Of a stretch of 64,000 nucleotides of DNA, positions 12,670 to 28,412 are shown piece after piece; within the stretch, counting starts at the first letter, position 1, and the number at the start of each line of letters is the position of its first letter. The stretch covers positions 4,528,274 through 4,592,273 of the forward strand of contig NC_063161.1 of the NCBI RefSeq assembly GCF_023159225.1, given 5' to 3'. The notes beneath the pieces are model-generated. The model did not search any database and was not told the origin of the DNA. It worked only from the letters and a program-made list of their open reading frames with translations. Position numbers and translations under genes: made by a program. Source of the stretch: Perognathus longimembris pacificus (Eukaryota; Chordata; Mammalia; Rodentia; Heteromyidae).

Positions 12670-13250
12670 GGTAGGTTTGTCTTTCTAGCTGCTGCACACA
12701 GATGGTGCTCAGAGCACTCAGAGCTTCAGTGACTAAAATGAGTCTGTCAAAGACAGGAGGTGATGTTGCTGGTTGTGGAGACATGAGCCTGTTTTCTCAG
12801 CAGTGAGGAGACTGGGACAGGAGGACCTTGAGTTTAAGGCCAACCCAGGTTACATAGGGGGGTGTTATGTCTCCTCCCAGTCCTCGTCCTGCCCCCACAG
12901 GGAGGGTGGACTGGGCCTGGTACTCCAGCTGCCCCGTATATTCAGCTGACATGGTCTCTGGCTCTGGCCCTTTCCTTAGGGGTCCCTAAGGGCCCAGGAG
13001 GATCATTTGGTGAGGTTACTAACCTGCTGATGTAAGGTTACTTTGAGCTCTTTGGGGAGGTGCTGGGTTTCCCTTGTTACTGTGGAACACACATGGCAGT
13101 TCTGAGTGCCCACTTCCTTCTCCCTGAAGGAAGCCCTTCCACCGCTCTGCATGGGAGAGAGCGTGGCCACAGGACCGCCTCTGCCGCTGGTGACTTGCTT
13201 CTTGCCTTGTGAGTGTACAAACCACAGCCATGTGTATCTTTCTTTCCTAG

Positions 13251-13329
13251 GTGTGCCTGTGGGTTTTGAGCATCTGAAGCAAACCCCTGGACCCGAGTGT
13301 TCACGGCCGTCCTCTTGCCCTGTGCAGAA
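13251..13329 (+). other. PACSIN2: PACSIN2 5' UTR stretch before the start codon
   Basis: Two acceptors could define the 5' edge of the first coding exon: a pyrimidine-rich TTTCTTTCCTAG ending at 13250, and CTCTTGCCCTGTGCAG ending at 13327, only two bases before the ATG. Both look usable from sequence alone, so the UTR part is either 79 or 2 nt. A full-length cDNA would decide. Confidence 0.5.
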
Positions 13330-13389
13330 ATGTCTGTCACGTACGACGATTCCGTGGGAGTGGAAGTGTCCAGCGACAGCTTCTGGGAG
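13330..13389 (+). CDS. PACSIN2: PACSIN2 coding exon 1 (residues 1-20)
   Basis: This exon encodes the N-terminus [20 protein letters not shown], matching the known PACSIN2 start, so the ATG is not in doubt. The context has a purine (G) at -3. It ends in phase 0 at a GTAATA donor. The stretch precedes the first long helix of the F-BAR domain. The following intron is 8.4 kb. Confidence 0.96.
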
Positions 13390-13624
13390 GTAATACTTCA
13401 TGCTACGAGCCTGGCAGGGCCTGGCCAGTGGTGCCCGCAGCCTTTGTGTTTGGTGGAGATGGGAACGAGAGGCACATTTGAGGCAGGCATTTGCTGTCAA
13501 ATCTAGATGGAGCAGAGATTTGGCGCTGGGGGTGGCCAGCACAGGTATGCCTTAGTTCTCTGTAAAGTGCAGAACTTACCTTGCTGGGACGGCTGATGTG
13601 TAAAGAGCTGAGGGATGTTTTTGT

Positions 13625-13852
13625 GCAAATACTGGGACTTGAACTCAGGGCCTTGCACTCTAGTTCAGCTTTTTCTCTCATAGCTGGCATTCTTCCACTT
13701 GAGGCACAACTCCACTTGCAGCTTTTTGCTGGTGAGTTGGAGATCAGAGTCTCTTAGATTTGTCTGCCTAGCTTTGAACTGAAAGTCTCATGGCGTAGCC
13801 GCCTGAGCGGCTGGGATTATAGGCATGAACCAGCAGCACCCGGCTCCGGCGC
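13625..13852 (-). mobile_element. Type B SINE
   Basis: Reverse composite copy, diverged, 240 bp after PACSIN2 coding exon 1. Confidence 0.75.
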
Positions 13853-14191
13853 TCTTTCGTATGCCCAGCCATTCCGTGGGGCTGGCATGGCACAGATCCC
13901 CAGGCTCAACCTGAGGAATTTTGCTTTGAGCTTTGTGTAGAAACGCGGATGGCTGTGGTCGCGGGTGCTGCACAGCACGCACAGCCAGAGTGAACCAGCT
14001 GCCCTTGAGCTCGGTGGAGCAGCTGCCTGAAGGGCTGCCCCCTGCGGCTCCACTCGGATCCACTCTTGGAGGGTTGGTTTTAGTTTAGAGATCATTTACT
14101 GATTGCTTGTTGTTCCAGGGATTGAACCTAGGGCTTGCGAAGCATGCTAAGCTAGGGAGCCACCACTGAGCTTCAGCTCTAGCCCAGAAAG

Positions 14192-14645
14192 TCTTTTTTT
14201 TTTTGGCCAGTCCTAAAGCTTGGACTTAGGCCTGCATGCTATTCCTAATATTGTTCACTCAAGACTAGTGCTCTACCACTTGAGCCATAGCTCCACTTCC
14301 AGTTTTTTGCTGGTTAATTGGAGATAAAAGTCTTTTGGGGGCTGGGAATGTGGCCCAGCGGTAAAGCACTTGCCTAGCATGCATGAAGCCCTGGGTTCAA
14401 TTCCTCAGCACTACATATACAGAAAAAGCCAGAAGTGGCGCTGTGGCTCAAGTGGTAGAGTGCTAGCCTTGAGCAAAAAGAAGCCAGGGACAGTGCTCAG
14501 GCCCTGAGTTCAAGCCCCAGGACTGGCAAAAAAAGGAAAAAAAAAAAGCCTCTCAGACTTAACTGCCTGGGCTGGCTTTGAACTGTGATCTGCAGATCTC
14601 AGCTGTCCGAATAGTTAGGAATTCAGGCATGAGCCACTGGTACCC
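14192..14645 (-). mobile_element. Type B SINE split by a type A SINE
   Basis: The tRNA-like part is at 14192-14338 and the 7SL/B1-like part at 14549-14645, both reverse. The type A copy between them (14339-14548, plus) inserted later. Confidence 0.8.
14339..14548 (+). mobile_element. Type A SINE
   Basis: Full-length forward copy, nested in an older type B SINE. Confidence 0.9.
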
Positions 14646-14750
14646 TACCACAAAGTCACCTTTTGTTCTGTCAATTTCTATGGCATAATCCCTGGGGCTT
14701 TCTTGCAGTTGTGGAGTTGTGGGCAGAGTACAACATTGAAGCTGGAAAGT

Positions 14751-14957
14751 GGGCTGGGAATATGGCCTAGTGGTAAGAGCGCTTGCCTCGTATACATGAG
14801 GCCCTGGGTTCAATTCCCCAGCACCACATATACAGAAAATGGCCAGAAGTGGCGCTGTGGCTCAAGTGGTAGAGTGCTAGCCTTGAGCAAAAAGAAGCCA
14901 GGGACAGTGCTCAGGCCCTGAGTCCAAGGCCCAGGACTGGCGAAAAAAAAAAAAAAA
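14751..14957 (+). mobile_element. Young type A SINE with 13-bp duplication
   Basis: TGAAGCTGGAAAG flanks it perfectly (14737-14749 and 14958-14970), showing a recent insertion into otherwise unique DNA. Confidence 0.95.
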
Positions 14958-14994
14958 TGAAGCTGGAAAGCTGTGGTGGTGAGCCCAGCCATGC

Positions 14995-15085
14995 TGTCAC
15001 CAGCTGTGTGACCCTAAGCAAGTTGTTCAACTCATCTGAGCCTCAGTCAGTGTCTTTATCTGTCAAGGGAAGACTACTGGCCAGA
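14995..15085 (+). repeat. MIR fragment
   Basis: CAGCTGTGTGACCCTAAGCA and GAGCCTCAGTCAGTGTC, the MIR core. Confidence 0.75.
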
Positions 15086-18000
15086 TATGATCAAGGCCGA
15101 GCCTGATGTCCTGGTGATTGCTGGAGACTGGCTACCTGAAAACAAATGCCATCTGCTACTGAGTTTAGTGGAAACAGTGATCAAAATACCTAACTTTCCA
15201 GATGGGCAGACGACTCCGACTTCATTAACATTTTTCTTCCCCATGTTTCCACTGAAGAGGTGTTGATTTGCTTCAAGCCTAACACTTCACTCTGTTATTA
15301 AAAAGCACGTGCACTTCTAGATGCCCTGGTTCATACCTGTTGTCCCAGCACTGGGGACGCGGAAGGAGGAATCATTCAGAGTTGGGAGACCTATCCCCAG
15401 AACCACCCAGGGAGGGGAGAGTACATTTTGGTGGGCAGCTCCCGTGTGCTGCTAGGCCCTGTGAGGATGCAGGACTGTGGAGGCCAGGCCCTGGGCTGGC
15501 AGAGCTGCCTCTACGCCTGCAGGGGCCAGGGGAGCCACAGAGCCAGCCGGGGCTGTCTGTCCTTCCTGGCTGGCAGCAGCCTTCTTGGGGAGGCGAGGGG
15601 CGGGGGTGGGGGTGGGGCGGGGCCAGAGTACAAATCCCAGTGACAGAATCTGTCCCGGAAACATCTCAAGGATGAGAGAGAGGGGCAGTGGCAACATGGC
15701 GCTGCCAGATGCGCTCGCATGGCATGGTGGGAGTGTGGGGCAAAGCTATAAGCAGGTGTCATTTGGAGCAGGACTGGAATTCAGAGCCTCCCTGCTACCC
15801 CACTGTGGGTGCAGTGGGTAGACCAAGGGGCGGTGGGGCAGTCAGGGTCCTAGCTGTGTCTCCCATTACTTGTGTGTGGCTTTGGGTAAGTTTCTAATTT
15901 TTCTTTACTCCAATTCCTATTCTAAGTTGGAGGTAATGATGCGCGCATCTGTCGGGGACTATGGGGTCTAAAGGAGTGAATTCAGGTGAGTGGTGTGGAG
16001 GTCCGGGCGGGCCTGGCCCAGCGCTTCGTCCCTCTGACGGAGCTGGAGGAACCCACACCCGTACCTACAGCCTGTTCCTGCCGTGGCTTTGGCTGCGGTA
16101 TTTTAATTACTGATTTGGTGGCTGGAAAAATTTAGCAGCTTATATGTAGTGTTATTACCAAAGTGTTCGGCTCCTCGTTTAAGAAATGTAGGTGAAGGAC
16201 AGCAAACGACAGTGCCATCATCTGTTAAATGAAGTGGCTGTAACGAGTGCAGCTATTAACCTGAGCTCTCAGGTTTCCCATTAAGCTTTAGCTGCAGGCC
16301 TGTCAATAGACGCGTATATTCCTTTTGTCTGAGAGTAAATGAAATGCTGAGACAGGCTCTGCTCTTCTGTGGCGCTGTCCTGGAAGTGGCTCTTCCTCTT
16401 GGGTCGCATCAGCGGTGCCCTTGTCGTCCACCTTGGCAGGTGTTGGCTGAGGATCAGGAGCCAGCCCCGCCTTGCTCGGAGTGACTGAGGTACTTGCTGT
16501 CAACATGGCTCTCTAGACGCCACAGGCTCCTCCTGCTCACCGAAAGCCTCGCTGTCTCCAGTGGGAAAGTCATTTGTGATTAAATCCCTTCCTCCCCATC
16601 ATTAGGCACTAACTGAAGAAGACTGTCCCTATGCAAAAGGGGCAGGGCTCTGGCCGCCAGGAGCCTGTGGCTGTGGTATCTAGAGGGAGAGACTAGAGGA
16701 GTCATCCCGCCAAGTACAGAGCCGCTGTCCCAACGCGCCTGGGACGCGATGGTGTTGGGGAGCAATTCACACGGGCCCCGGAGCTCACTGCGGCTTTTGC
16801 AGGCGGCAGGCGGATCCGTGAGTCCCTCCCGCTGCTTTGTGCTCGTTACTCTTTTGGTAATGTTGCTCACTTCTGATTCCTTGAGAGGCCAAGAGTTAGA
16901 ATCTGGCGCTGTGACTACCGCACTAAGAACATGGTCCCTAAAAGACCCCCAACTGTTGGTTGTCCGTGATTCTGCGCTCTCAGCAACTCCATGTGAAATG
17001 GGATCCCAGTTGGCTCTACCCTGGCCCTGGGAAGACACTATGGAGGACCCTGTCTGTGGCCAGCCTGGAGAATGGGGGAAATTGGTGCACAGTTCTGTCC
17101 TACTACTTTAGTAATTTTGGCCCCACAGGAAAGGGGGTGGATGAGCTGCCGCGGGAGACCTCACAGAGGAGTGGCATTGGCCTGGCCCCTGCAAGGCAGG
17201 CCATGACCCTCCTCCGGCCTTGCCTGAGTTCCTTCACTCTCACCGGGGCGGTATCACTGTTGTATGTAGCGCGCCCCAAGTCCCGTAGCATAGTAACAGT
17301 TTGTTCACCACGAATCCCTAGTGCTTCACATGGTCCTTGGCTCCCCGCCATGTTGAGTAAGCCTCTGAGTGGCAAGGAGCCGAGGCTCCAAGCGAGAGTT
17401 AGGAATGTCTGCTTAGAATCGACTGGCTGGTGTCAGTGGAGCTCGAGCTCAGTTGGAGACCTTGAGCCGTGAAGGGCCTCTAGAGGTCCGCCCATCCTGA
17501 GTGGAGATGAAGAAACGGCTAGGGACAGCCAAGGGCATGGCTGGTGGGGAAGCAGCCAGCTGCCCTGCAAGTCCATGCTCTCCCAGTGTGTGTGACCCCG
17601 CCTTACAGCTGAAGGGACTGAAATGCACAGAGAAGAGATCCGTACAAGGTCACAGGGCCCCAGAGTGCTCTCCTTGTGAGATGTGGTAGAGGGAAGGCGG
17701 CCTTGGTAGAGAAAATCAAGGGAGCCCGAGGAAGGACTCATTTGGGGGCCTAAGGGCCTTCTTGTGGGTTCAATCCTAGCATATCTCTTCACTCTGTGAA
17801 CAGTATTTAAGGAATGTGAACAGTCTCACGTTTTATCTTGTTGTCCTTTATCAGTTTGGGGGTCAAACATTTGCCTCGGGGTGCGTGGACTAGCCAGAGA
17901 GATATTGCCAGGGGCCATGCCTTCTACTGGCCAACTGGCACAGCTGGCCTGCCCCGAATCTTCCTTGCCAGGCTGGAGGGGACAGGCTTTATGCTCGAAC

Positions 18001-20867
18001 CTTCAGGATTGCATGTTAATGGGCCTGGTCATTCTGAGGGTCAAACCAAGTAATTTAAGCGGTCCTAGTAGTGAAGAGACTTGGGGTTCTTGGATGAGTC
18101 TCATTGGCATTCATTGGGGTGAGGGCGGGGCCTCTGTCTCTGCCCAGGGTGGCCGCCCAGTGGAGGCACGCCCGGCTGCACCAGCACAGATGACCACACC
18201 CCTTCACCCCTGCTCTCCTTCTCACCAACATGGGCTCCCTAATGCGTAGATGACGGGGGATGACACGGGGAACACTGTCAGCTCCCCGCCCAGCTGAGCA
18301 CAGCCGTGTTCCATTATGACGTGTGGGTGATGGCAGAATGGGGTGCCTATGGCCAGGAGGCTCGCAGGCCAGCTGAGGACAGGAGGCCAGGCTTTGAGAG
18401 AAACTGACTATGGGCTCAGTGTTCGCGAGGGCCTGCGTGTCCCCCAGCTGCAGCAGCCAACAGGAGCTGGAGACAGGGAGGGGGACCGGCCCCAGCTGCT
18501 TAAGTGCGGGCGATGCAAGCATTCGCCTGGGGTGGTCTGGCCAGGCTGCGTGCCGTCAGGGGAGCCTTCATGGGAAAGATTGGCCCGACTGTGCCTTGAA
18601 GAAGGTAGAATGGGATTGGAAGCAGGAGGGATTTTAGTCCACCACAAAACTCAGAGTTGTCCTGGGGTACATGTGTGCCTCGTGACTGAATTCCCACCTG
18701 AAAGCCCTCCGGTCTGCTTTTCCGCCAGTACATACTGTAAGGGCCGCATGCCCTCGTGGGCCCGGGTGTGGGCTGGCCAGTCTGTAGGTAGAAAGAGTCC
18801 CCCGCGCTCGCGTCCTTCAGCCCCACCTCCGCGGAGCGCTGTCTTTCTCGGGTTGGTGGCTAGGACTCGCCGGCCGATTCGAAGTTTACATCCTTTGTGG
18901 ATGGTACTGGGGTCTGAACCTTGGGCCCCACCCTTGCTGGGCAAGTGCTGTGCCACTTGAGCCACGCCTTAACCCTTTTTGTCTGTTATTATTTTCAAAT
19001 GAGGCCTCTCATTTGCACTTCCAGTGCCCTGGCTGGTGACCACTGGTTTATGATTTCAGCGTGGCTGGGATACTGGGTATACACTACCATCCCCAGCTTT
19101 TCACTGGTTGAGTTGAGGGCCTGGGCTGGGGTTAAATTTTGATTCTTCTGGTGTCCCCCTTTCCAGTAATTAGAATTACAGGCATGAGCCACTGTACCCA
19201 GCCTGCTCCTTTTTTTTTTTTTTTTTTTTTTTTAATGTCAGGGCCTGTGGAGGCCATGGAGAGAGAGCAGTGAACAGAGGCAAGTCTACACCCTTTGGGC
19301 ACAGAGACTGAAGGTTGCTCATGCTTGTGAGTGCTGAGAGAGGGGATGGAAAGGCCATTCCTTAATCACTAGCTGGTTTGGGTCTGGTTTTTGTGGTACT
19401 GAGGTTGGAACTAAAACTAGGCACGAATTCTACCACTAGGCTTAATTCCATAAAGCGACGACCAGGCCTAGCTTCCTGCTGGCTGTTCTGGTGAGTTAAC
19501 GCAGGATAGCACGGGGGGCATCTTGGTGTGCCCCTTCTCTCAGCTCTGTGCCTGGCGAACCCTGCCTGTCCTCAGCTGTCACAGGGTCAGCACGGGCTCC
19601 GCTGTCACCTCCAGGACCAATGGCAGCCTTTGTGGAGCCTTCCCTCACTCAGGGCTGCTCTTCAGACAGTAACTGCGGCCAATGCGCGTCCTGGTAGATG
19701 GCACCAACGCGGGCCTTGTTAGCAAACATCCTTCTTTCTCCAGAAACCTTTGCCAGGAGTTTTCAAAATCAGAGAAGCGGCCAGGTTTCAGAAGTGCCGG
19801 GACCCCTGTTTGGATGGTCATCACCAACCTGAAGGGAGATGAAACCAGGAGGTGCATGGCAGTTTTCCAGCTTCCTAGCACGGAGGCCATGTTAGGGCTG
19901 TGATTATCTCTTCTCTTCTTGCCACCAGCTCAGCCAGCTCAATTGTGTTTGGGGTATGTTTGTCTCCTGCTAGAAAGTTAAAAATGACCATGAGGTTTCA
20001 CGTTAGCATGCATGTGCTGTCACCTGCATAGTGGGTTGTAAGAACACTTGTCTTTGCCTTCCATCAGGGCGGCTGAAGTGTAGAGTCCCAGCTCAGGTTC
20101 AGCCTGACGTTTTGATGTGCGTTTAAAGTGCCAGCTGAGGAGTTCCTGCCAGGCTATGCCTGGGCTGGAGGGCATCTATGGAGAGAATGATGGATTCTGT
20201 AGTTCAAGCGTTGTGCCCACACTCAGCAAGCAGGCAGCAATCATGCCAGGGCTCTGAGAAGCCTGCCCAGGCCACCTGCCTTCTGGGGGCCCTTGTTCAG
20301 CTGGATTTTGGGTCCTATGGAGCAAATCATATCCTGGTCCGTCGAGAGCGCTGGCTTCAGGACAGAGCCCCTTTCCCTCTAGTCTCTGGCTGTTGATGTG
20401 CAGGATGCTCAGTGTGTTTTTTTTTGTTTGTTTTTTGCAAGATCTCTTCTTTACCTGCAGACCCTTTCCTAGTCCTCGGCTCAGAATAGGAGTGACTACT
20501 GGCAGCACCACCGAGAGAGCTGCATCCCTTTCTACAGAAACAGATGACAAATGCCATCCTTTTTCTAGGGAAGATGGCCTCAGCAAAGAGAAAGTACTAG
20601 GGGCTGGAGGTGTGGCTGAGTTGGTAGAATGCTAGCCATCGAACAAAAATGTCAGGCACTGAGTTTGAGTTTCAGTCTCAGACTGAAAAGAAAAGAGAAA
20701 GTACTAAATCATCAGTCAGGTAGAGTCTATTAAGAGAAGGTTAAATGGACAAGAAGATGACATGGATTTTTGAAAACAATGGTAGAAAAAGAATGTAACA
20801 AATCCTTTTTCCAATGTCAGTTGACAGTGCCCATCTGAGCCCATAGTTGAGTCCATGCCGTTTTTTG

Positions 20868-21046
20868 TGTGTGTGCCGATTCTGGGTACTTGAACTCAGA
20901 CCTGGGAGCTGTCCTTGATCTCTACCACTTGGGTCATCGCTTCGCTTCCGGCTCTTTCCTGCCTAGGCTAGCTTTCAACTGCATTCCTCAGATCTCAGCC
21001 TCCCGAGTAGCGAGGATTATAGGCATGAGCCACCAGCACCCAGCGA
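20868..21046 (-). mobile_element. Type B SINE
   Basis: Reverse composite, with the B1-like end well preserved (CTCAGCCTCCCGAGTAGC). Confidence 0.75.
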
Positions 21047-21204
21047 ATGTTTTGACTTTGGCCCCAAATTAGCTATTTTCTTTATGATTTCTAATTTACC
21101 TAATTTCTTCTTTCATATATGAAAATAAGTCAAAACTCAGCTTGCTCTTGAAAAAGTAAATAAAACGCTCTGATCTTTGCTGTCTAGACTATCTTGCCTG
21201 GGGC

Positions 21205-21365
21205 TGTGTAGCAAGCAGCCCTCAGCTCTAGCCCAGCCACTGTGAGGTCTTGGCAGACTGGGTCCCTGCTCTAAGCTTCATTTTCCTGCTCTGTGAAATG
21301 GGGCTGGCAATACTTGTGGGCATGAGACATCACGCACGGTGCCTGGCATCTAGTGGGTACTCCCT
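21205..21365 (+). repeat. MIR
   Basis: CTCTGTGAAATGGGGCTGGC then CGGTGCCTGGCATCTAGTGG, MIR core and 3' end. Confidence 0.7.
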
Positions 21366-21790
21366 AAGGGGGAAGTCATTCATTGCTGTAGTGGAGAGGT
21401 AGGTAGTAGTACTTCAGCATGTGATGGCATCAAAGCGGAAGGTTTTCCTTAGACGCACCTCCCCTGGAAGCCACCCCTGCCCACTTGGTCTGCACAGAAG
21501 GTGCTTTTGGCCTTCTCCGCCTTTGCCCGTCTGCCTCTCGCCCTGACTTGCCGGTTGGTTCTATTGCCTGGCCTGGAGTCTGTTGGGAAGCTCAGGTCAG
21601 CAGGATGTATGTCCCTGCTCATGAACAGAGAGGGGCTTGTTGGGCAGCACAGGGTGCCTTTCAGGCTGGGGAGATGGGACAGCCTCTGGAATGAGCAAGG
21701 GGGCCCGGTTGGCATGAAGTCTGTTTGTGCAACAGCCAGAGGCAGGCTGCACACCCGCGGGAGGGTCTGCTAGGCAGACAGCCACCATGA

Positions 21791-22075
<285 letters not shown>

Positions 22076-22096
22076 TAGTTCACAGAGATGTGACTT

Positions 22097-22293
22097 GTTT
22101 TGTTTTGTTTTTGCCAGTCCTGGGGCTTGAACTCAGGGCCTGAGCACTGTCCCTGAGCTTCTTTTTGCTCAAGGCTAGCACTCTGCCTCTTGAGCCACAG
22201 TGCCACTTCCTGCTTTTTCTATACATGTGGTGCTGAGGAATCGAACCCGGGGCTTCATGTATACGAGGCAAGCACTCTTGCACCCAGCCCCGG
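22097..22293 (-). mobile_element. Type A SINE with 10-bp duplication
   Basis: GATGTGACTT flanks the reverse copy (22087-22096 and 22294-22303). Confidence 0.9.
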
Positions 22294-22317
22294 GATGTGA
22301 CTTTTCTATTGCTGTTG

Positions 22318-22850
22318 TTGGTCCTTAGGCGTGAACTTGGGGCCTGGGTCCTATCCCTGAGTTCTTTTTTTCAGGGTTAATGCTCTATTGCTTTGAACCA
22401 TAGCTCCATTTCCAGTTTTCTGGTGGCTAATTGGAGATGAAATCTCATGGATTTTCCTGCCCAGCTGGCTTTGAATTGTGATCCACAGATCTCAGCCTCT
22501 TGAGTAGCTAGGATTAGGGGTATGACTTTGAAGGAGGGCAGTAGAGTGCTGTAACCCAGCGGCTACAAGCTGTGAGCTTTTCTTCTCTTTCCTTGGGGAT
22601 ACTGGGACACTCTTTGTCATTTTGTGTTGGCTTTGTGCCAGTACTGTGGCTTGAACTGAGGCCCTGGGCACTATACCTTAGCTTTTTTTGCTCAAGGTGG
22701 GTGCTCTGACACTTGAACCACACCTCCACTTCTGGCTTTTTGGTGGTTAGAGATCAGAGTCTCGGGACTTTCCTTTAATCCTCAGATCTCAGCCTGTTGA
22801 GTAGCTAGAATTACAAGTGGGAGTTACCTGCACACAACCTGGAATATTCT
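22318..22850 (-). mobile_element. Two type B SINEs
   Basis: Reverse copies at 22318-22530 and 22632-22850, both with tRNA-like and 7SL-like halves. Confidence 0.75.
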
Positions 22851-23725
22851 TTACACTCAGCCCCCAAGTTTCCTTTTGCAGCTCTTACTGAGTATAGGAC
22901 ACACATAGGCCTGCCAGCTGAACTCAGAGCAGAAACATAACTGCTGCCAAGGGCAGAAACTTGAGGAGGTCCCACCAACCAAGAGGCCTTGCTACTATCA
23001 CTTTACCTTGAAACACCCAGAGCTGTTTATCCTTAAGCCTAATCCACCGTGACAGCCTCAACTAAGTTTCCTTCCTAAATTGGGTGTGGTGGCCCACACC
23101 TATGATCCCAGCTACTCAGAAGGCAGGAGAACCATGAGTTGAAAGCCAGCCAGAAAAATGTTATTGAAGTCCCTAAAAAATACAGGTTTGTAAGCATGGT
23201 TCAAATGGTAGAGCGCCTGCTAGCAAGATCAACAGCCTGAGTTCAGTCCCAACTACCATGGCAGGGGTAGGGGGAATCCATGGCCCAAGTGGCAGAGCAC
23301 TTGATTAGCAATCACAGGGAGGGCCAGATACCATAGGGGGAATCCCCAGAAGAAACTCCCCTCCTGCTGAGCCTTGTGGACTAGGAGCCACTAGCAGGGA
23401 AGTGACGCAGCCCTGACTGCCCTTTCCAGAGATTTCCATCCAGACACACAGAGGCCCTGGGACAGGACTGCGCAGGAGACACGCTTCTACTCTGGGCAGA
23501 GGTCGTTCACGGTGGTGAATAGAAGTGACTACGCTACATACATAGGGGGAAGGAGAGCAGAGAGGGCTCAGGTCTTTTCAGAAGGTCCCCCCTTCTCCAG
23601 GTACCTCTAAACAACATTAGACTTCCAAACCGCCAACCGTTTTTACAGAGCTCGGTAGCTTTAGAAAAGGAAATGCACATGGCGCGGGCAGCTCCCACGT
23701 GAACAGCCACCCCAGGCAGGGCTGA

Positions 23726-25620
<1,895 letters not shown>

Positions 25621-25776
25621 GTTGAAGCAGCAAAGAAAGCCCACCACACGGCGTGCAAAGAAGAGAAGCTGGCCATCTCTCGAGAAGCCAACAGCAAGGC
25701 CGACCCATCCCTGAACCCGGAGCAGCTCAAGAAATTACAAGACAAAATAGAAAAGTGCAAGCAAGATGTTTTGAAG
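25621..25776 (+). CDS. PACSIN2: PACSIN2 coding exon 4 (F-BAR)
   Basis: This exon encodes residues 152-203, [16 protein letters not shown] through KCKQDVLK. It is a symmetric exon of 52 codons in the long F-BAR helix, rich in Lys and Glu. The acceptor is TCTCTCTGTAG and the donor GTAAGC. Human has Ala where this sequence has Thr in KKAHHT; otherwise it is nearly identical from memory. Confidence 0.96.
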
Positions 25777-26781
25777 GTAAGCTGTACACCGGTTTTGGTT
25801 TTGCTCTTTATATATCAGCATGTCCGTAGTATTCCATACCTGTCAGCCTTTGTGACTGCTTGGTTGGATGGAATGAACATGAACAAAATCTCTGTCCTTG
25901 GGGGTCGCACAAATAAGCCCTTTAGCACACCTGCCTCAGATGAGGGGCAGAGGCCAGTGCTAGCAGGCAGGAGACTTGGGTCGCCATAGTAGGTTTGAGG
26001 TCAGCCTGGACTATATAACTCCATGTGAGCCTAGGTTCCATTGTCAGACCTGACCTTGTTTCAAAAAACAAACCAGAAAAAAGCAGTTGCCATCACTGCT
26101 GCCGCCGCCGCCACCACCATAGCTAAACACAGTGGTTCAAGCCTGTAAATCTAGCTGCCTGGGAGACAGGGAGAGAGCATCGAGGTTTCAAGGCCAACCT
26201 GGGCATAGAACTCTCAGCTTATGGAGGGGGGGTGCTTGTGGTTCCAGCCACGGGGAGTCACTAGTAGGATTGCAGCCCAGGCCAGCGGGAGCATACAAGA
26301 AATATGTGGTGCCCCCCCCCCCAAATATACTGTAATAAAAGTTATGTGGATATAAAAAAAAAGGAATATGTGGTCCCATCTGGCACTGTGGTCTGTCTGG
26401 CACTTGAACTCTGACCTTGTTTCCAAGGTGACTCATTGTGCCTCTGCTGCTGGGGTTCAGGGCCAAGCCTCTGGGTTGACACTCCCGCACAGGCAGAGAG
26501 GATTTGAGCAGGTGACATGTTTACAGCCACACCCTGCTCCAGGTGACTGCCCCGCCCCTGATTACCTCAGGGGCCTCGCTGCGGTGCAAAGCAGAGCAAG
26601 TGCCAGCAATGTGCTTCGCTCCGGAGGAATGGAGACTGGGACTTAAGCTTGAAGGCTGTCTCTTTCCAGTGCTCCTGCTCTTGGAGTTTATAATCCAGGG
26701 AGGCCTGAGAATCTCCAGAGTGGGTGGAATGAACAGTGTAACATGGGAATGGACCGGTCTTGTGCATGGCTTTGTGTTTAG
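25777..26781 (+). other. PACSIN2: PACSIN2 intron 5
   Basis: About 1 kb. It contains a GCC/ACC triplet run near 26100-26118, a diverged B1/tRNA-like fragment at about 26110-26220 and a C-run near 26310. The rest is not recognised. Confidence 0.75.
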
Positions 26782-26957
26782 ACCAAAGAGAAATACGAGA
26801 AGGCGCTGAAGGAACTTGACCAGAGCACCCCCCAGTACATGGAGAACATGGAGCAGGTGTTCGAGCAGTGCCAGCAGTTTGAAGAGAAGCGCCTGCGCTT
26901 CTTCCGGGAGGTTCTGCTGGAGGTGCAGAAGCACCTGGACCTGTCCAATGTGGCTGG
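26782..26957 (+). CDS. PACSIN2: PACSIN2 coding exon 5 (F-BAR)
   Basis: This exon encodes residues 204-261 plus two bases of G262, [20 protein letters not shown] through HLDLSNVAG. It covers the third long helix of the F-BAR dimer. The acceptor is TTGTGTTTAG and the donor GTGAGT. Length 176 nt, ending in phase 2. Confidence 0.96.

Positions 26958-28412
<1,455 letters not shown>

Larger units (their letters stand above)
1..13250 (+). other. PACSIN2: PACSIN2 5' intron (partial)
   Basis: No coding exon of any recognisable gene is seen here. It is read as the intron between a non-coding first exon outside the window and the first coding exon. It holds SINE pieces (75-152, 2546-2937, 3000-3075, 3138-3566, 3722-3765, 6637-6888, 9690-9905, 10700-10911, 12480-12669), an L1 ORF2 remnant (9060-9385), two MIR copies, microsatellites and a purine tract. 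Candidate regulatory clusters lie at 7497-7535 and 8835-8882. A short U2 snRNA-like stub is at about 1127-1153. The remainder is unrecognised unique-looking sequence. Confidence 0.75.

Noticed and set aside
20430..20590. Extra exon after TTCTTTACCTGCAG in PACSIN2 intron
   Set aside because: Good acceptor, but no suitable donor or known peptide follows.
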